Position numbers and translations under genes: made by a program. Positions 34,275 to 42,332 of a stretch of 64,000 nt of DNA are shown here, in pieces. The notes under the pieces were generated by a model that saw only the letters and a list, made by a program, of their open reading frames with translations, was not told where the DNA came from and searched no databases. Every line of letters starts with the position of its first letter. Position 1 is the stretch's first letter. Source of the stretch: Mycobacterium sp. 852002-40037_SCH5390672 (GTDB taxonomy: Bacteria > Actinomycetota > Actinomycetes > Mycobacteriales > Mycobacteriaceae); assembly GCF_001665875.1 (NCBI RefSeq), contig NZ_LZTA01000067.1, positions 1 to 64,000 on the forward strand, written 5' to 3'.

Positions 34275-35939
34275 TTAGTGGATTCGGACGATGATCTCCG
34301 AATGGCCCAAGCGGATCACGTCACCGTCGGCCAGCTGCCACTCCTGGATCGGTGCATTGTTCACCGTGGTGCCGTTGGTCGAGTTCAGATCCGAGAGCAG
34401 CGCGACCTGTCCGTCCCAGCGGATCTCGAGGTGACGCCGTGACACGCCGGTGTCGGGCAACCGGAACTGAGCATCTTGGCCGCGGCCCACGATGTTGGAG
34501 CCCTCACGCAGCTGGTAGGTGCGGCCGCTGCCGTCGTCGAGCTGAAGGGTGATTGTGGTTCCGCCGGCGCCGTAGCCGCCCTGGCCGTAGCCGCCGTAGC
34601 CACCCGCGGGCTGGCCGTAGTCGGCGGGCTGCCCATAGTCGGCGGGCTGCCCGTAGTCGGCCGGCTGGCCGTATTCCGCCTGCTGGCCGTACTCGTACTC
34701 GGGGCCGGCGGCCTCCGGGTAGCCAGTGCCCTGACCGCCGTACGTTCCGCCCTGCGCGTGCTCGGAGTACTGGGTGTACTCGGGAGAGCCGTAGTCCTGC
34801 CGCCCGTATCCCCCGCCTTGCTGGTAGCCCTGGTCGTAACCACCGCCACTGCCCTGATCGGGGTACGCGGGTCGCTGTTCGGGCGGAGCGTAGCCGGCCT
34901 CGTCCTGGCGGGCCGGACCGCGACCGTAATCGCCGTATCCGCCGTAGCCCTGCTGACCAGCGCCCTGCTGGCCGCCGGGAGGGCCGTAGCCCCCACCTTG
35001 GCGGTACCCCTGGTCGTAGCCCTGGCCGCCATAGCCGCCGGGCGCGGGTGGACGTTGCTCGTACGACTGCGGATAGCCGCCCTGTCCCTGCTCGGGGTAG
35101 CCGCGCTGGTCTTGATAGCCCTGCTGAGGGGGCTGAGGGGGATAGCCCTGACCCTGTTGGTCGGGGTAGCCGCGCTGGTCCGGATATCCGCCTTGTTCCG
35201 GGTAGCCCTGCGAAGGGGGGTAGCCGCCATGCGCTTGCTCGGGGTAAGCGCCTTGCTCCGGGTAGCCCTGCTCAGGATGGCGCGGCGGTGGGTAGCCCTG
35301 TTGGGGCGGGTAGCCGCCCTGTTCTGGTGGATATCCACCCCGCTGCTCGGGCGCCCCCTGCGGCTCCGAGCCGCCGCGCGCGTCGTCCTGCGGACGGCCG
35401 TAGCGGTCGTCGTAGTACTCGTCGCCGGGCCGCCCCGGCCCCTGAGCCCCGCGGTAGCCAGAATTGTCAGTCATCGCTGCTACTCCTCGTTCTTCGCCGA
35501 ACGCGTTATTTGATTGTGGCCGGACGGAGTCGTCGACCGTCGGGCGGGGCTGGACATCAGGGTTGACAGCACCACGGGCGCGGTACTGTCCGGTGCGCAG
35601 GTTCGACGACTGCTCGAACCGGACGACCACCTCACCATACGTTTGCCACCCCTGTTCGTGGATGTAGTCAGCCAAGTACCTCGCGAAAGCGCCTGACGTG
35701 AGATCCGAATCGGCGCTCGCCTTCTCGAAGTCGTGCATACCGAGGGTAATGATGTATTCGTTGGGGGCCAAAAGGCGGTTTCCGTGAAGCTTCCGGACGC
35801 CATCACGCGCTTCGCGGCATAACAGGGCTTCGACCTCTTGCGGAACGACCGATCCACCGAATACCCGGGCGAAGGCGTTGTCCACCGCCGCCTCCAATTT
35901 GCGCTCGATCCGCGCAACGAGCCCCCGTTGGCTACCCAT
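34275..35939 (-). CDS. fhaA: FHA-domain scaffold FhaA with long repeat-rich linker
   Basis: 554 residues. DUF3662 domain at about 1-130 ([36 protein letters not shown]). A very long Gly/Tyr/Pro/Gln linker of imperfect [10 protein letters not shown]-like repeats runs about 165-450. The C-terminal FHA domain binds phosphothreonine ([36 protein letters not shown]). It is a PknB substrate and regulates polar peptidoglycan synthesis with MviN. Lead gene of the fhaA-fhaB-pstP-rodA-pbpA-pknA-pknB operon. The linker is likely disordered and prone to length variation. Confidence 0.95.
   Translation of the reverse strand: MGSQRGLVARIERKLEAAVDNAFARVFGGSVVPQEVEALLCREARDGVRKLHGNRLLAPNEYIITLGMHDFEKASADSDLTSGAFARYLADYIHEQGWQTYGEVVVRFEQSSNLRTGQYRARGAVNPDVQPRPTVDDSVRPQSNNAFGEERGVAAMTDNSGYRGAQGPGRPGDEYYDDRYGRPQDDARGGSEPQGAPEQRGGYPPEQGGYPPQQGYPPPRHPEQGYPEQGAYPEQAHGGYPPSQGYPEQGGYPDQRGYPDQQGQGYPPQPPQQGYQDQRGYPEQGQGGYPQSYEQRPPAPGGYGGQGYDQGYRQGGGYGPPGGQQGAGQQGYGGYGDYGRGPARQDEAGYAPPEQRPAYPDQGSGGGYDQGYQQGGGYGRQDYGSPEYTQYSEHAQGGTYGGQGTGYPEAAGPEYEYGQQAEYGQPADYGQPADYGQPADYGQPAGGYGGYGQGGYGAGGTTITLQLDDGSGRTYQLREGSNIVGRGQDAQFRLPDTGVSRRHLEIRWDGQVALLSDLNSTNGTTVNNAPIQEWQLADGDVIRLGHSEIIVRIH
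34609..34680 (-). repeat. 18-bp tandem repeat in fhaA
   Basis: Four copies of an 18-bp unit (34609, 34627, 34645, 34663). The first three differ at one or two positions each; the last is more diverged. Encodes repeated Tyr-Gly-Gln-Pro-Ala-Asp/Glu units of the FhaA linker. Confidence 0.85.
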
Positions 35940-36191
35940 GTCCTACCGTTCGCATGCACTTGCCATGAGGTATTGCCGGTGGACGGCAAACGAATCACCT
36001 CGGTGCTGGATCACTTCCGAATGGTATCGGGACATCGCCGCGCTGCGGCACTTTCGAAATAGTGAGAACCGCATCAGCCCAGCTCAGAGTCGTGCCGACC
36101 ACCGAGCGCATGATGCGGGACGGCTTTGGCCCCACTGCGGCGGTTCGGGAAGGGGGCCATTAGAGTGATATGGTCCACCGGTTGTTTTTCC

Positions 36192-36274
36192 GGGCGAGTG
36201 GCGGAATGGCAGACGCGCTGGCTTCAGGTGCCAGTGTCCTTCGGGACGTGGGGGTTCAAGTCCCCCTTCGCCCA
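36192..36274 (+). tRNA. leuT: tRNA-Leu (CAG)
   Basis: 83 nt, class II tRNA with a long variable arm (TGTCCTTCGGGACG). The acceptor GGGCGAG pairs with TTCGCCC; anticodon stem CTGGC/GCCAG around TTCAGGT gives anticodon CAG; T-arm GGGGGTTCAAGTCCCCC. CCA not encoded. It marks the left border of the accessory stretch 36.3-43.7 kb. Confidence 0.97.
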
Positions 36275-36377
36275 CACTGTGCGGTTCTACGAAAGGTCAC
36301 GGCCTCGAAAGAGGTCGTGACCCTCGTGTTGGTAGGGATGAATGTGGCGCCGCGCTGAGTGCGTAAAGTCGGGCGCC

Positions 36378-36815
36378 ATGGTCGATCACAAGACGGCCCA
36401 GCTGCAGTCCGAAGTTAATCGCCTCGCCGCAACGTTGAACGCCCCACCAATCGAGGTCGGCGTCGTGTTGAAGGATGACGACCGCAACATCTACATCGAT
36501 GACGACGGCAGATATCACTACGACTACTGGGAGCGCGGCAGACAGAAGTTCGACCGTGTCGGCGACATCGATGAGGCGCTCTACTGGTTCGCGAAAGACA
36601 TCGCTTTCGACGTCGGCGGATCGTTCTCCGCCGTCCATAGCCCAGAACACCAGGACTCGCGCATATTGTTGTGGGCCAAGCAATATGAGCTGCTGAATGG
36701 GCTGAACCCGCGTTGGGCCAAGCGCTGCGTACGCGAAACCGCGGACAGCCTCCGGCGTTGGGGCCGACACGAAGATATCGAGCTGTTGCCGGACATCACC
36801 GAACGAAACGCCTGA
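36378..36815 (+). CDS. Putative immunity protein (Imm61/Imm63-like), orphan
   Basis: 145 residues, no signal peptide or membrane helix. The pattern DDGRYHYDYWERGRQKFDRV (read as strand-turn-strand), then DEALYWFAKDIAFDVG, a central QDSRILLWAKQYELL and NPRWAKRCVRETAD resembles immunity families of polymorphic toxin systems that I recall as Imm61/Imm63; the exact family cannot be settled by eye. ATG 36378 begins MVDHKTAQ. It lies just after tRNA-Leu and 1.4 kb before the toxin-like gene at 38236, on the same strand, without a toxin of its own. An orphan immunity gene is the inference. Confidence 0.6.
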   Translation: MVDHKTAQLQSEVNRLAATLNAPPIEVGVVLKDDDRNIYIDDDGRYHYDYWERGRQKFDRVGDIDEALYWFAKDIAFDVGGSFSAVHSPEHQDSRILLWAKQYELLNGLNPRWAKRCVRETADSLRRWGRHEDIELLPDITERNA

Positions 36816-36856
36816 TCGGCCCGCTGGAACGCGATCGGTTGCGGCCCGCGCCTTGG

Positions 36857-37213
36857 TCAGTCGGACACCCGATAGGTCCCGTGGCCCTCGATGATCGCGC
36901 CGTCCCGGAAGCCCAAGACCTCGTTGACCAGGTCGCCGTTCTGGTTGCGGTACGCGATGACGACCGTGTCGATGCCTTGGTAGACGCCTTCTACAGAGAA
37001 CCGGAGATCTGGGATGCGTGCGACGGCCTCGGTCCAGTACTGCCGCAACGCTGCCTTACCGCGGACGACGCCCCGCGTTTCCGGGAAGAGTTTGGCTGCT
37101 ACCGGCGAGGTGAACACGACGTCGTCATGGAAGTCGGCGAGCACGGCTTCGACGTCGTGAGCGTTCCAGTTACGCACCCACCGTTCGCTGAACGCGGCCG
37201 CATCGACGTTCAT
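36857..37213 (-). CDS. SnoaL/NTF2-like protein
   Basis: 118 residues with the NTF2-like cone-fold pattern: helix FSERWVRNWNAHDVEAVLAD, then FHDDVVFTSPVA, GKAALRQYWTEAVARIPDL, FSVEGVYQGIDTVVIAYR and EVLGFRDGAIIEGHGTY. This is the usual length for a stand-alone SnoaL-type polyketide cyclase-like or steroid-isomerase-like protein. The catalytic function is unknown, as most members are uncharacterised. ATG start. It is convergent with the immunity-like gene (41-nt gap). Confidence 0.85.
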   Translation of the reverse strand: MNVDAAAFSERWVRNWNAHDVEAVLADFHDDVVFTSPVAAKLFPETRGVVRGKAALRQYWTEAVARIPDLRFSVEGVYQGIDTVVIAYRNQNGDLVNEVLGFRDGAIIEGHGTYRVSD

Positions 37214-37277
37214 GGTCGGAAACTGTAGCGCCGGGGATTCAGCGGCTCAGCGATTTCCCACTGCACGCCGGCTCGGG

Positions 37278-37775
37278 TCATAGTTGGCGGCGAATGTCGG
37301 CGAGGTGGTGCTGCAGTTCGTGCGCGGTGTGTACCGCAACCCAGCGCAACGACCGCTCACTGGTCTCGGGGTAGTGATAGACAACGGTGCGATCCCAGTC
37401 ATCGGCGCAGAGCCGAGCCAGCACATTACTGAATAGCGTTGCGGCGTCGGTGAGTTGACGAGCGACCCCAACCGGGTCCTGCTCGTTGTAACCGTCGTGC
37501 TCGGCGCGCTCCTCGCGACCCATGGAGGCGCAGTCGGCGCCATCTACCCGCCGCGCCGCGAGCACCCGCTCGCGCTGCACGAGTAGCACATCTCGCAGAT
37601 GGCAGGCGTATTGCAGCGCAGACCATACGTCGGGCCGTGAACGCCGCCGGACGTCGATGTCGTTATTACACAGAAGCGCACCAACTTCGGCTGCCTGGGC
37701 GCAGATGTCGTCGGCAGCGGTTGTTGCTCGCCGCAGGTCGTAGGTAAAACCGCATTCCGCGCAGTGGTCCGCCAC
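37278..37775 (-). CDS. DinB-superfamily protein with N-terminal CxxC
   Basis: 165 residues. The N-terminal MADHCAECGFTYD has a CxxC pair. A four-helix DinB-like body follows with probable metal-ligand histidines in QYACHLRDVLLVQRERV and in the C-terminal WVAVHTAHELQHHLADI. DinB-fold proteins are often divalent-metal, thiol-dependent enzymes (mycothiol- or bacillithiol-dependent); the substrate is unknown. GTG start at 37775. Probably one unit with the SnoaL-like gene 64 nt downstream. Confidence 0.82.
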   Translation of the reverse strand: MADHCAECGFTYDLRRATTAADDICAQAAEVGALLCNNDIDVRRRSRPDVWSALQYACHLRDVLLVQRERVLAARRVDGADCASMGREERAEHDGYNEQDPVGVARQLTDAATLFSNVLARLCADDWDRTVVYHYPETSERSLRWVAVHTAHELQHHLADIRRQL

Positions 37776-38235
37776 GGGACCATTGTTCCAGACCAGTTCC
37801 TCGGCATTCGCGCGAAGATGGCTAGCCGTCCGAGGCCGATACGGCAGCCTCGGAAGCTGTTGTGGCCGTTGGTGAATAGACGGATACGGCGGCGGTCACA
37901 GTGGACGCGACAGGCGGCAAATAGTCGGTCCTGAGCGGGAGGCCTTTTGGCGCGCCACGACGATGACACAACCCAGACCGAAATCGAACAGGTAGCAGGA
38001 CAAGTCGATGGCGTACCCGTACCTCGTCGGGCAAGCTCAGACGACTCGAGGCCCGCCGGCAGCTACAGATGTGAAGTTTCTAGTGAATTGACCGCTGTCT
38101 ACGCATTAGTACCCTTATGGGCAGCTTGGAAGGGGTTGGAAATGCGTGTCACCACGGGACGCCTGTGTTCTGTGCGGATGCATGCCGCACGTTCTGCGGG
38201 GTGACGCGTGCGGCTAGGTAGCCATCGACGGTGCC
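37776..38235. other. Intergenic region upstream of the toxin-like gene
   Basis: 460 bp between the divergent DinB-like and toxin-like genes. Short open frames on both strands (37822-38034 minus, 37947-38204 plus) lack ribosome-binding sites and family resemblance. A candidate promoter toward the toxin-like gene is at 38088-38115. Confidence 0.6.
38088..38115 (+). promoter_or_regulatory. Candidate promoter for the toxin-immunity operon
   Basis: TTGACC (38088-38093), a 16-nt spacer and TACCCT (38110-38115), about 120 bp upstream of the ATG at 38236. The -35 is near consensus and the -10 is acceptable (TANNNT). Confidence 0.35.
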
Positions 38236-40077
38236 ATGGGACTTCCTTACATAGATGAGAAGGCGCTGGTTGCTGAAGCTGGTGGCGACCCCTGGGCGAT
38301 CAATGCAAGTCTGCAGGCTGGCAGCCCGCTGCAGATTTCCAATCTAGCGAGGGCTTTTCATCGCGCGGGCCGATGCACTGCGGAGTCCGACAATGCTTTC
38401 GAGCAAGCCCGCACCCGGTTCGAAGCTGCCTGGAATCACCAGGATGGCGGCCATCCGATCAACGACTCTGACGAAGTGCAGCGGGTGGTGAAATCGCTGG
38501 GGGCGCAGTCTTTACAGCTGCCGAAGATCGGTGCGGACCTGGAAAACATCGCCGCGGCGTTGGCCGACGCGCAAAAAGCCGGAGCAGCGCGGATCGCCAC
38601 CTTGGATGCTCAGTTGAAGAGCATCTCGGACTCGGTTGCCGACGCCGTCAACCTGTTGAACAACGACAAAAGTCTCACCGCGGCGGATAAGGACGCGGTG
38701 CATGCCTTCATCAACACTTGTGAGGACGACGCCCTTCGTGACACCAAGTCGGCGCTCGCCGCATTGCAGTCGATTCGCAACGGCTACTCCGATGGCCTTC
38801 AGAAATCGCTGAATAACCTCCACGCCGAGGGATATGACGGTGCTCCCCTCCATGGCGCCGACGCTGACGGTGTCGCCCCGGCGTCACCAGCCCAACAGGC
38901 CGCATTGGCTGACATTCGCCAAGTCACCAATCAGGCCGTCGTGGACCAAATGGCGAAAGTGCGTGCCGCGCAGGACGCAATCAATAAAGCCATGGCCGAC
39001 GTCTATACCCACGGCCCGGGCTCACCGGAAGCCGAGGCCGCCAACGCCCGGCTGCCCAAGCTCAAGGCCGATCTTGCGCATGCCCTCGACGACCTGGGCA
39101 AGATTCCCGATTACAACAGCATTGACCCCGCGTCCGTGAGCGTCACCCCCGACGGGCATTTCATGTTCACCTACAACGTCAACGGGCAGTCCGTACAGGC
39201 TTTCGGTCAGCTGAAGAACGGCGCCGGTGAATTCTTCGACCAAGCCACCGGCACGTACTACACCTTCAACGGCGGCAGGTTGACCGGCCTGCGCACACCG
39301 GATCCCGGGCAGGTGGAAGCCACCTCCGAACCGCTGTTTACCGCCATTACCCTGGCGGCCGGAGCGCCGGAACTCAAGGCGGGCGGCGCGGCGCTTGTAC
39401 AAGGCGTGAAGATGCTCTTCAGCCGCGAAATGTTGGAGGGTCTGACAGCCGACAACGTGTTCCCTCGCGCACTGGCCGGGGCCGAGGAACACTTTCAAGT
39501 CGCCGAGCAGAACCTGAATTCTCATGCCCCACTACCCGGAGAACCCGTCCCGGGTACCCACCCTCTTGAGCCACCCCTGGTCGAGCACACGCCACCGGCC
39601 GACGTACCCGTCGACCATGCGCCCGCAGGACCTCACGTAGCGCCGGTGCCCGACAGCCCGGTACCAGTCGTTGATCCAGCCCATCCGGAATTCCACCTGG
39701 ACAACCCACTCAACTACATGCCACCCGAGCTGCGAGTGCTTTCCGAACAACATCTGACCGGCAGTGGCGAAACCGTCCTGGGACCGTATCAAAACCCGTT
39801 GGGGGGCCCTTCGTACATCGACGTCGCTCAACAGCGGGGCGCAAGTTACTTCGACATCGGGGACGCATGGAATTCGTCCACACCTATTGAGCGACTCGCT
39901 GCCAACCAGCATGTCCTCGACATTGCAATCGCAAATCGGGACACTATTAGACTGTCGACTTCTCTCGATAGGGTCTTAGACAATACGTATACGGCGGCCG
40001 AGCTCAGCTACCTGAAGGCGCACGGGTACCAAGTAATCGACGGCTATACCCTAATACCCCCCAAGATCGGAGACTAG
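38236..40077 (+). CDS. Putative polymorphic toxin with mycobacterial helical N-terminal domain
   Basis: 613 residues. Residues about 1-290 are mostly helical (PWAINASLQAGSPLQISNLA, AESDNAFEQARTRFEAAWN, PINDSDEVQRVV, IGADLENIAAALADAQ). They resemble the N-terminal domain of mycobacterial proteins labelled hydrolase-N or TPR-region proteins. About 295-350 is a beta-rich segment (VTPDGHFMFTYNVNGQSVQA), followed by a weakly hydrophobic helix region (365-400). A Pro/His-rich linker spans about 430-497. The C-terminal about 110 residues (TVLGPYQNP, GASYFDIGDAWN, RLAANQHVLDIAIANRDTIR, AELSYLKAHGYQ) match a module that I recall at the ends of RHS/CdiA-type toxins; its activity is unknown to me. GC content drops in this last part. 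The putative immunity gene starts 1 nt after the stop. No Sec signal; export by a type VII (ESX) system is inferred. Confidence 0.75.
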   Translation: MGLPYIDEKALVAEAGGDPWAINASLQAGSPLQISNLARAFHRAGRCTAESDNAFEQARTRFEAAWNHQDGGHPINDSDEVQRVVKSLGAQSLQLPKIGADLENIAAALADAQKAGAARIATLDAQLKSISDSVADAVNLLNNDKSLTAADKDAVHAFINTCEDDALRDTKSALAALQSIRNGYSDGLQKSLNNLHAEGYDGAPLHGADADGVAPASPAQQAALADIRQVTNQAVVDQMAKVRAAQDAINKAMADVYTHGPGSPEAEAANARLPKLKADLAHALDDLGKIPDYNSIDPASVSVTPDGHFMFTYNVNGQSVQAFGQLKNGAGEFFDQATGTYYTFNGGRLTGLRTPDPGQVEATSEPLFTAITLAAGAPELKAGGAALVQGVKMLFSREMLEGLTADNVFPRALAGAEEHFQVAEQNLNSHAPLPGEPVPGTHPLEPPLVEHTPPADVPVDHAPAGPHVAPVPDSPVPVVDPAHPEFHLDNPLNYMPPELRVLSEQHLTGSGETVLGPYQNPLGGPSYIDVAQQRGASYFDIGDAWNSSTPIERLAANQHVLDIAIANRDTIRLSTSLDRVLDNTYTAAELSYLKAHGYQVIDGYTLIPPKIGD

Positions 40078-40078
40078 T

Positions 40079-40510
40079 TTGAAAGCATTATTAGAATTCA
40101 TCGTTCAGTACGTCAGCTTTCTTTACCTCGACCCCAGGTATAGAATCACAGATTCGTCTACCCGGGGCCTCGCGGATATCGACGCATCGATTTCATTTTC
40201 CAGCGAGCAGCTCAAATGGGATGTCGTTAACGACCGCGGTATCATCTACTTCACAGCAGTACCAGTATTCCAAGATGGCTCCGATTGGTTTGCGCTTTCA
40301 CTCGTCCGTCAGTACTTGGACGGCGGCGACGACGCGGTCGGGGACCTAGCCGTAGACCAGGCCAATTGGCTGTCGACGAACCTGAACCGTGTCGAGCGGC
40401 TATTCGCGGACAAGCCGACTGTAGCGCGCGTTTGCGACGAGCTGGCGACATTACGCCGCTCGAATTCATCAAAAAGGTGGGGATGGCCGAAACCAGACGA
40501 AGTCAGCTAG
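40079..40510 (+). CDS. Putative cognate immunity protein
   Basis: 143 residues from TTG 40079, with GGAG 6 nt upstream inside the toxin gene's end; the toxin stop TAG is at 40075-40077. Hydrophobic/aromatic N-terminus (LLEFIVQYVSFLYLDPRYR), strand-rich middle (SISFSSEQLKWDVVNDRG, IYFTAVPVFQDGSDWFALSL) and helical end (LSTNLNRVERLFADKPTVAR). No family is recognised. The assignment rests on its position behind the toxin C-terminus, small size and low GC (25 of the 60 bases 40081-40140 are G/C). The frame continues plausibly beyond its TAG (see 40511-40597). Confidence 0.65.
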   Translation: MKALLEFIVQYVSFLYLDPRYRITDSSTRGLADIDASISFSSEQLKWDVVNDRGIIYFTAVPVFQDGSDWFALSLVRQYLDGGDDAVGDLAVDQANWLSTNLNRVERLFADKPTVARVCDELATLRRSNSSKRWGWPKPDEVS

Positions 40511-40597
40511 CTGCACCCCAGCTACCAATTTTATCAGGAACTGTTGGCAAGAATAGCTAATGGCGCAGTTGAAGTGCATGTCAGCACGCTGGTATGA
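40511..40597 (+). pseudogene. In-frame coding-like tail after the immunity gene stop
   Basis: Directly after the TAG at 40508-40510 the same frame continues for 28 codons (LHPSYQFYQELLARIANG then AVEVHVSTLV) to a TGA at 40595. The stretch reads like a natural protein C-terminus. It may be the lost end of the immunity protein after a nonsense mutation, or a remnant of another immunity gene left by recombination. Confidence 0.4.
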
Positions 40598-40966
40598 GCG
40601 CGGATCCGGGATGGGTGGCGGCAAAACGCGCATCTCTACCAATGCATGATTGCGAACCGTATTTGTTCGAACGATTAACCTGCCGACCTGCCATCATCGT
40701 GACTTGTGGATGGTCGACACCGTCGATGACCGGGCACAGAGCCACCTGTGACGCGGACCTTTCTAGCTTCGAGCTAGCTGAAAACTACTGATTTGGACTT
40801 GGGCCGACAGTGCTGGAGGCATCATCGGGCGCAGCCCCCAGGCCCGGTGTAGGCGCTGGGTCATAACAGGCGTTGAGGGGATTCCGATAACTGAAGGCGT
40901 TCGCGGTACTACGCAGCGGCGGTTTTCGGTACTCAACGGGCCAGGTACGCTTCCTTAGCCTTCCTT
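40598..40966. other. Non-coding or degraded region behind the immunity gene
   Basis: About 370 bp without a convincing gene. A 65-codon frame at 40594-40791 overlaps the preceding TGA as ATGA but is Cys-rich, with no family likeness. A 92-codon minus-strand frame at 40785-41063 overlaps the acetyltransferase. Mixed base composition suggests decayed mobile or toxin-cassette DNA. Confidence 0.45.
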
Positions 40967-41296
40967 CTACGAGCGCACCCACTGCGAAATCTCCGGAGTG
41001 ACCGGGTCGGTGATGTCGTCGAATTCGGGATGCTTCTTGAGCACCGTGCCGATCATCGAGCACACCGGAACTATGCGCTTGCCCTCGTCGCGCGCCTCGT
41101 TGAGCGCCTCCTCGACCAGGATTGTCGCCAGCCCACGTCCGCCATACGCCGGATCGATTTCAGTGTGGTAGAAGACGCGCTGGTCGCCGCGGTCGGCGAA
41201 ATCGGCGAGCCCCACCGTCTTGCCCTCGACGGCAATCGTGTACTTCCCGTCCTGGAGGCTGACCGTGGCTTCGGCGCCGGTCTTATCGGTTGTCAT
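40967..41296 (-). CDS. Small GNAT acetyltransferase (YidJ/Acetyltransf_CG type)
   Basis: 109 residues. Compact GNAT of the single-domain CG family: YTIAVEGKTVGLADFADRG, RVFYHTEIDPAYGGRGLATI (acetyl-CoA loop YGGRGLA), LVEEALNEARDEGKRIVPVC (cysteine near the end of the helix) and the tail HPEFDDI. These proteins probably acetylate small molecules or peptides; the substrate is unknown. ATG at 41296 overlaps the pirin stop (ATGA), so the two form an operon. The upstream open extension is within pirin. Confidence 0.88.
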   Translation of the reverse strand: MTTDKTGAEATVSLQDGKYTIAVEGKTVGLADFADRGDQRVFYHTEIDPAYGGRGLATILVEEALNEARDEGKRIVPVCSMIGTVLKKHPEFDDITDPVTPEISQWVRS

Positions 41297-42273
41297 GTGC
41301 TTCCCTTTCTTTGCGGTGTAGGTCGGGGCCGCAGCCGAGCGGTCGGCAGCGGCGGGGCGGGCAGCCGGGTGAGTTTCCCCCGGTATCCCTGAACGGCGCC
41401 GAATCGGTCGTCGGCGTCTTCCCACAGTCGGCGATAGGTGACGATGTCCTGGTGGCTTCGTCCGACGAAGTTCCACCACATCACCAACTCTTCGGTGAAC
41501 GGCGTGCCGCCGAGCAGCAGCAACCGGGCAGGTCCGTCTCCCGCGTTGTCCACGTGCAACCGGGTCTGACCGGGGCCTCGGTATGCCAACTCAGCGATCG
41601 TGAGGGCGGTCCCATCCACGCGCACTGTCCCGGCGTCACAAAGCACCCCGTGTTCGAACGTTGGGTCGACGTCGATGTCCAGCGCGGCCCCAGCGTCGAG
41701 GTCGATCTGGGCACCCAGCAACGGCGTGAATGTCGGCACCGGTGACCTGCTTCCGGCCAGCTCGCCGAGAAAGACCCGCACTTCCGCGCCCCGCAATGCC
41801 AAGGGGGTGGGCGTGTAATAGGCGAAGTCTCTACCGGTGTCGCGATGGGATGCGGGCAGCGCGACCCAGAGCTGGACACCGTGCAACAGGGCGGAGTCAA
41901 CCGACACTTCCGAATGGCAGATGCCAGCCCCCGCGGTCATCAGATTCAGCTCGCCGGGCCGAACGGCCGCGTGCACGCCGGCGCTGTCGCGGTGCTCCAC
42001 TTCCCCACTGAACAACCAGCTGACGGTTTGTAGTCCCGTATGGGGGTGCGGTGGGACGTCCATCCTCGCGGCAACCGGGCCGTAATGATCGATGAAACAC
42101 CACGCCCCGATGAGCGAGCGTTGTCGTTGCGGCAGCGTACGTTGAACCCGGATCGCCCTGGGGCCGCCCAACGGAACTTCTCGTGGATACAGCACCTCCA
42201 CCATCGTCGCGGTGTCTAGGTGTTGTGAAGCAGCGCAAGCGACTTCGGCCGGCGCAGCTTCAAGGTTGCTCAT
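41293..42273 (-). CDS. Pirin family protein
   Basis: 326 residues, bicupin. The N-terminal cupin carries metal-ligand motifs PHPHTGLQTVSWLFSGEVEH (two His, then His/Glu) and RPGELNLMTAGAGICHSE. The C-terminal cupin ends with LLLLGGTPFTEELVMWWNFV and the HQDIVTYRR motif. Pirins are iron-binding; some have quercetinase activity or act as redox-responsive regulators. The length is at the upper end because of a Pro/Arg-rich tail. ATG start. The acetyltransferase follows with a 4-nt overlap. Confidence 0.93.
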   Translation of the reverse strand: MSNLEAAPAEVACAASQHLDTATMVEVLYPREVPLGGPRAIRVQRTLPQRQRSLIGAWCFIDHYGPVAARMDVPPHPHTGLQTVSWLFSGEVEHRDSAGVHAAVRPGELNLMTAGAGICHSEVSVDSALLHGVQLWVALPASHRDTGRDFAYYTPTPLALRGAEVRVFLGELAGSRSPVPTFTPLLGAQIDLDAGAALDIDVDPTFEHGVLCDAGTVRVDGTALTIAELAYRGPGQTRLHVDNAGDGPARLLLLGGTPFTEELVMWWNFVGRSHQDIVTYRRLWEDADDRFGAVQGYRGKLTRLPAPPLPTARLRPRPTPQRKGST

Positions 42274-42332
42274 CTTTCACCTTCCGTCGCGCCCGATAAC
42301 AGCGGGTCATCCGCGACCGTACCCCCGCCTGC

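Noticed and set aside
37947-38204. 85-codon plus-strand frame before the toxin-like gene
   Set aside because: TTG start, no ribosome-binding site, no recognisable structure; probably leader DNA.
40594-40791. 65-codon frame after the immunity gene
   Set aside because: The start overlaps the preceding TGA as ATGA, but the product is Cys/Trp-rich and incoherent. Kept only as part of the degraded region.
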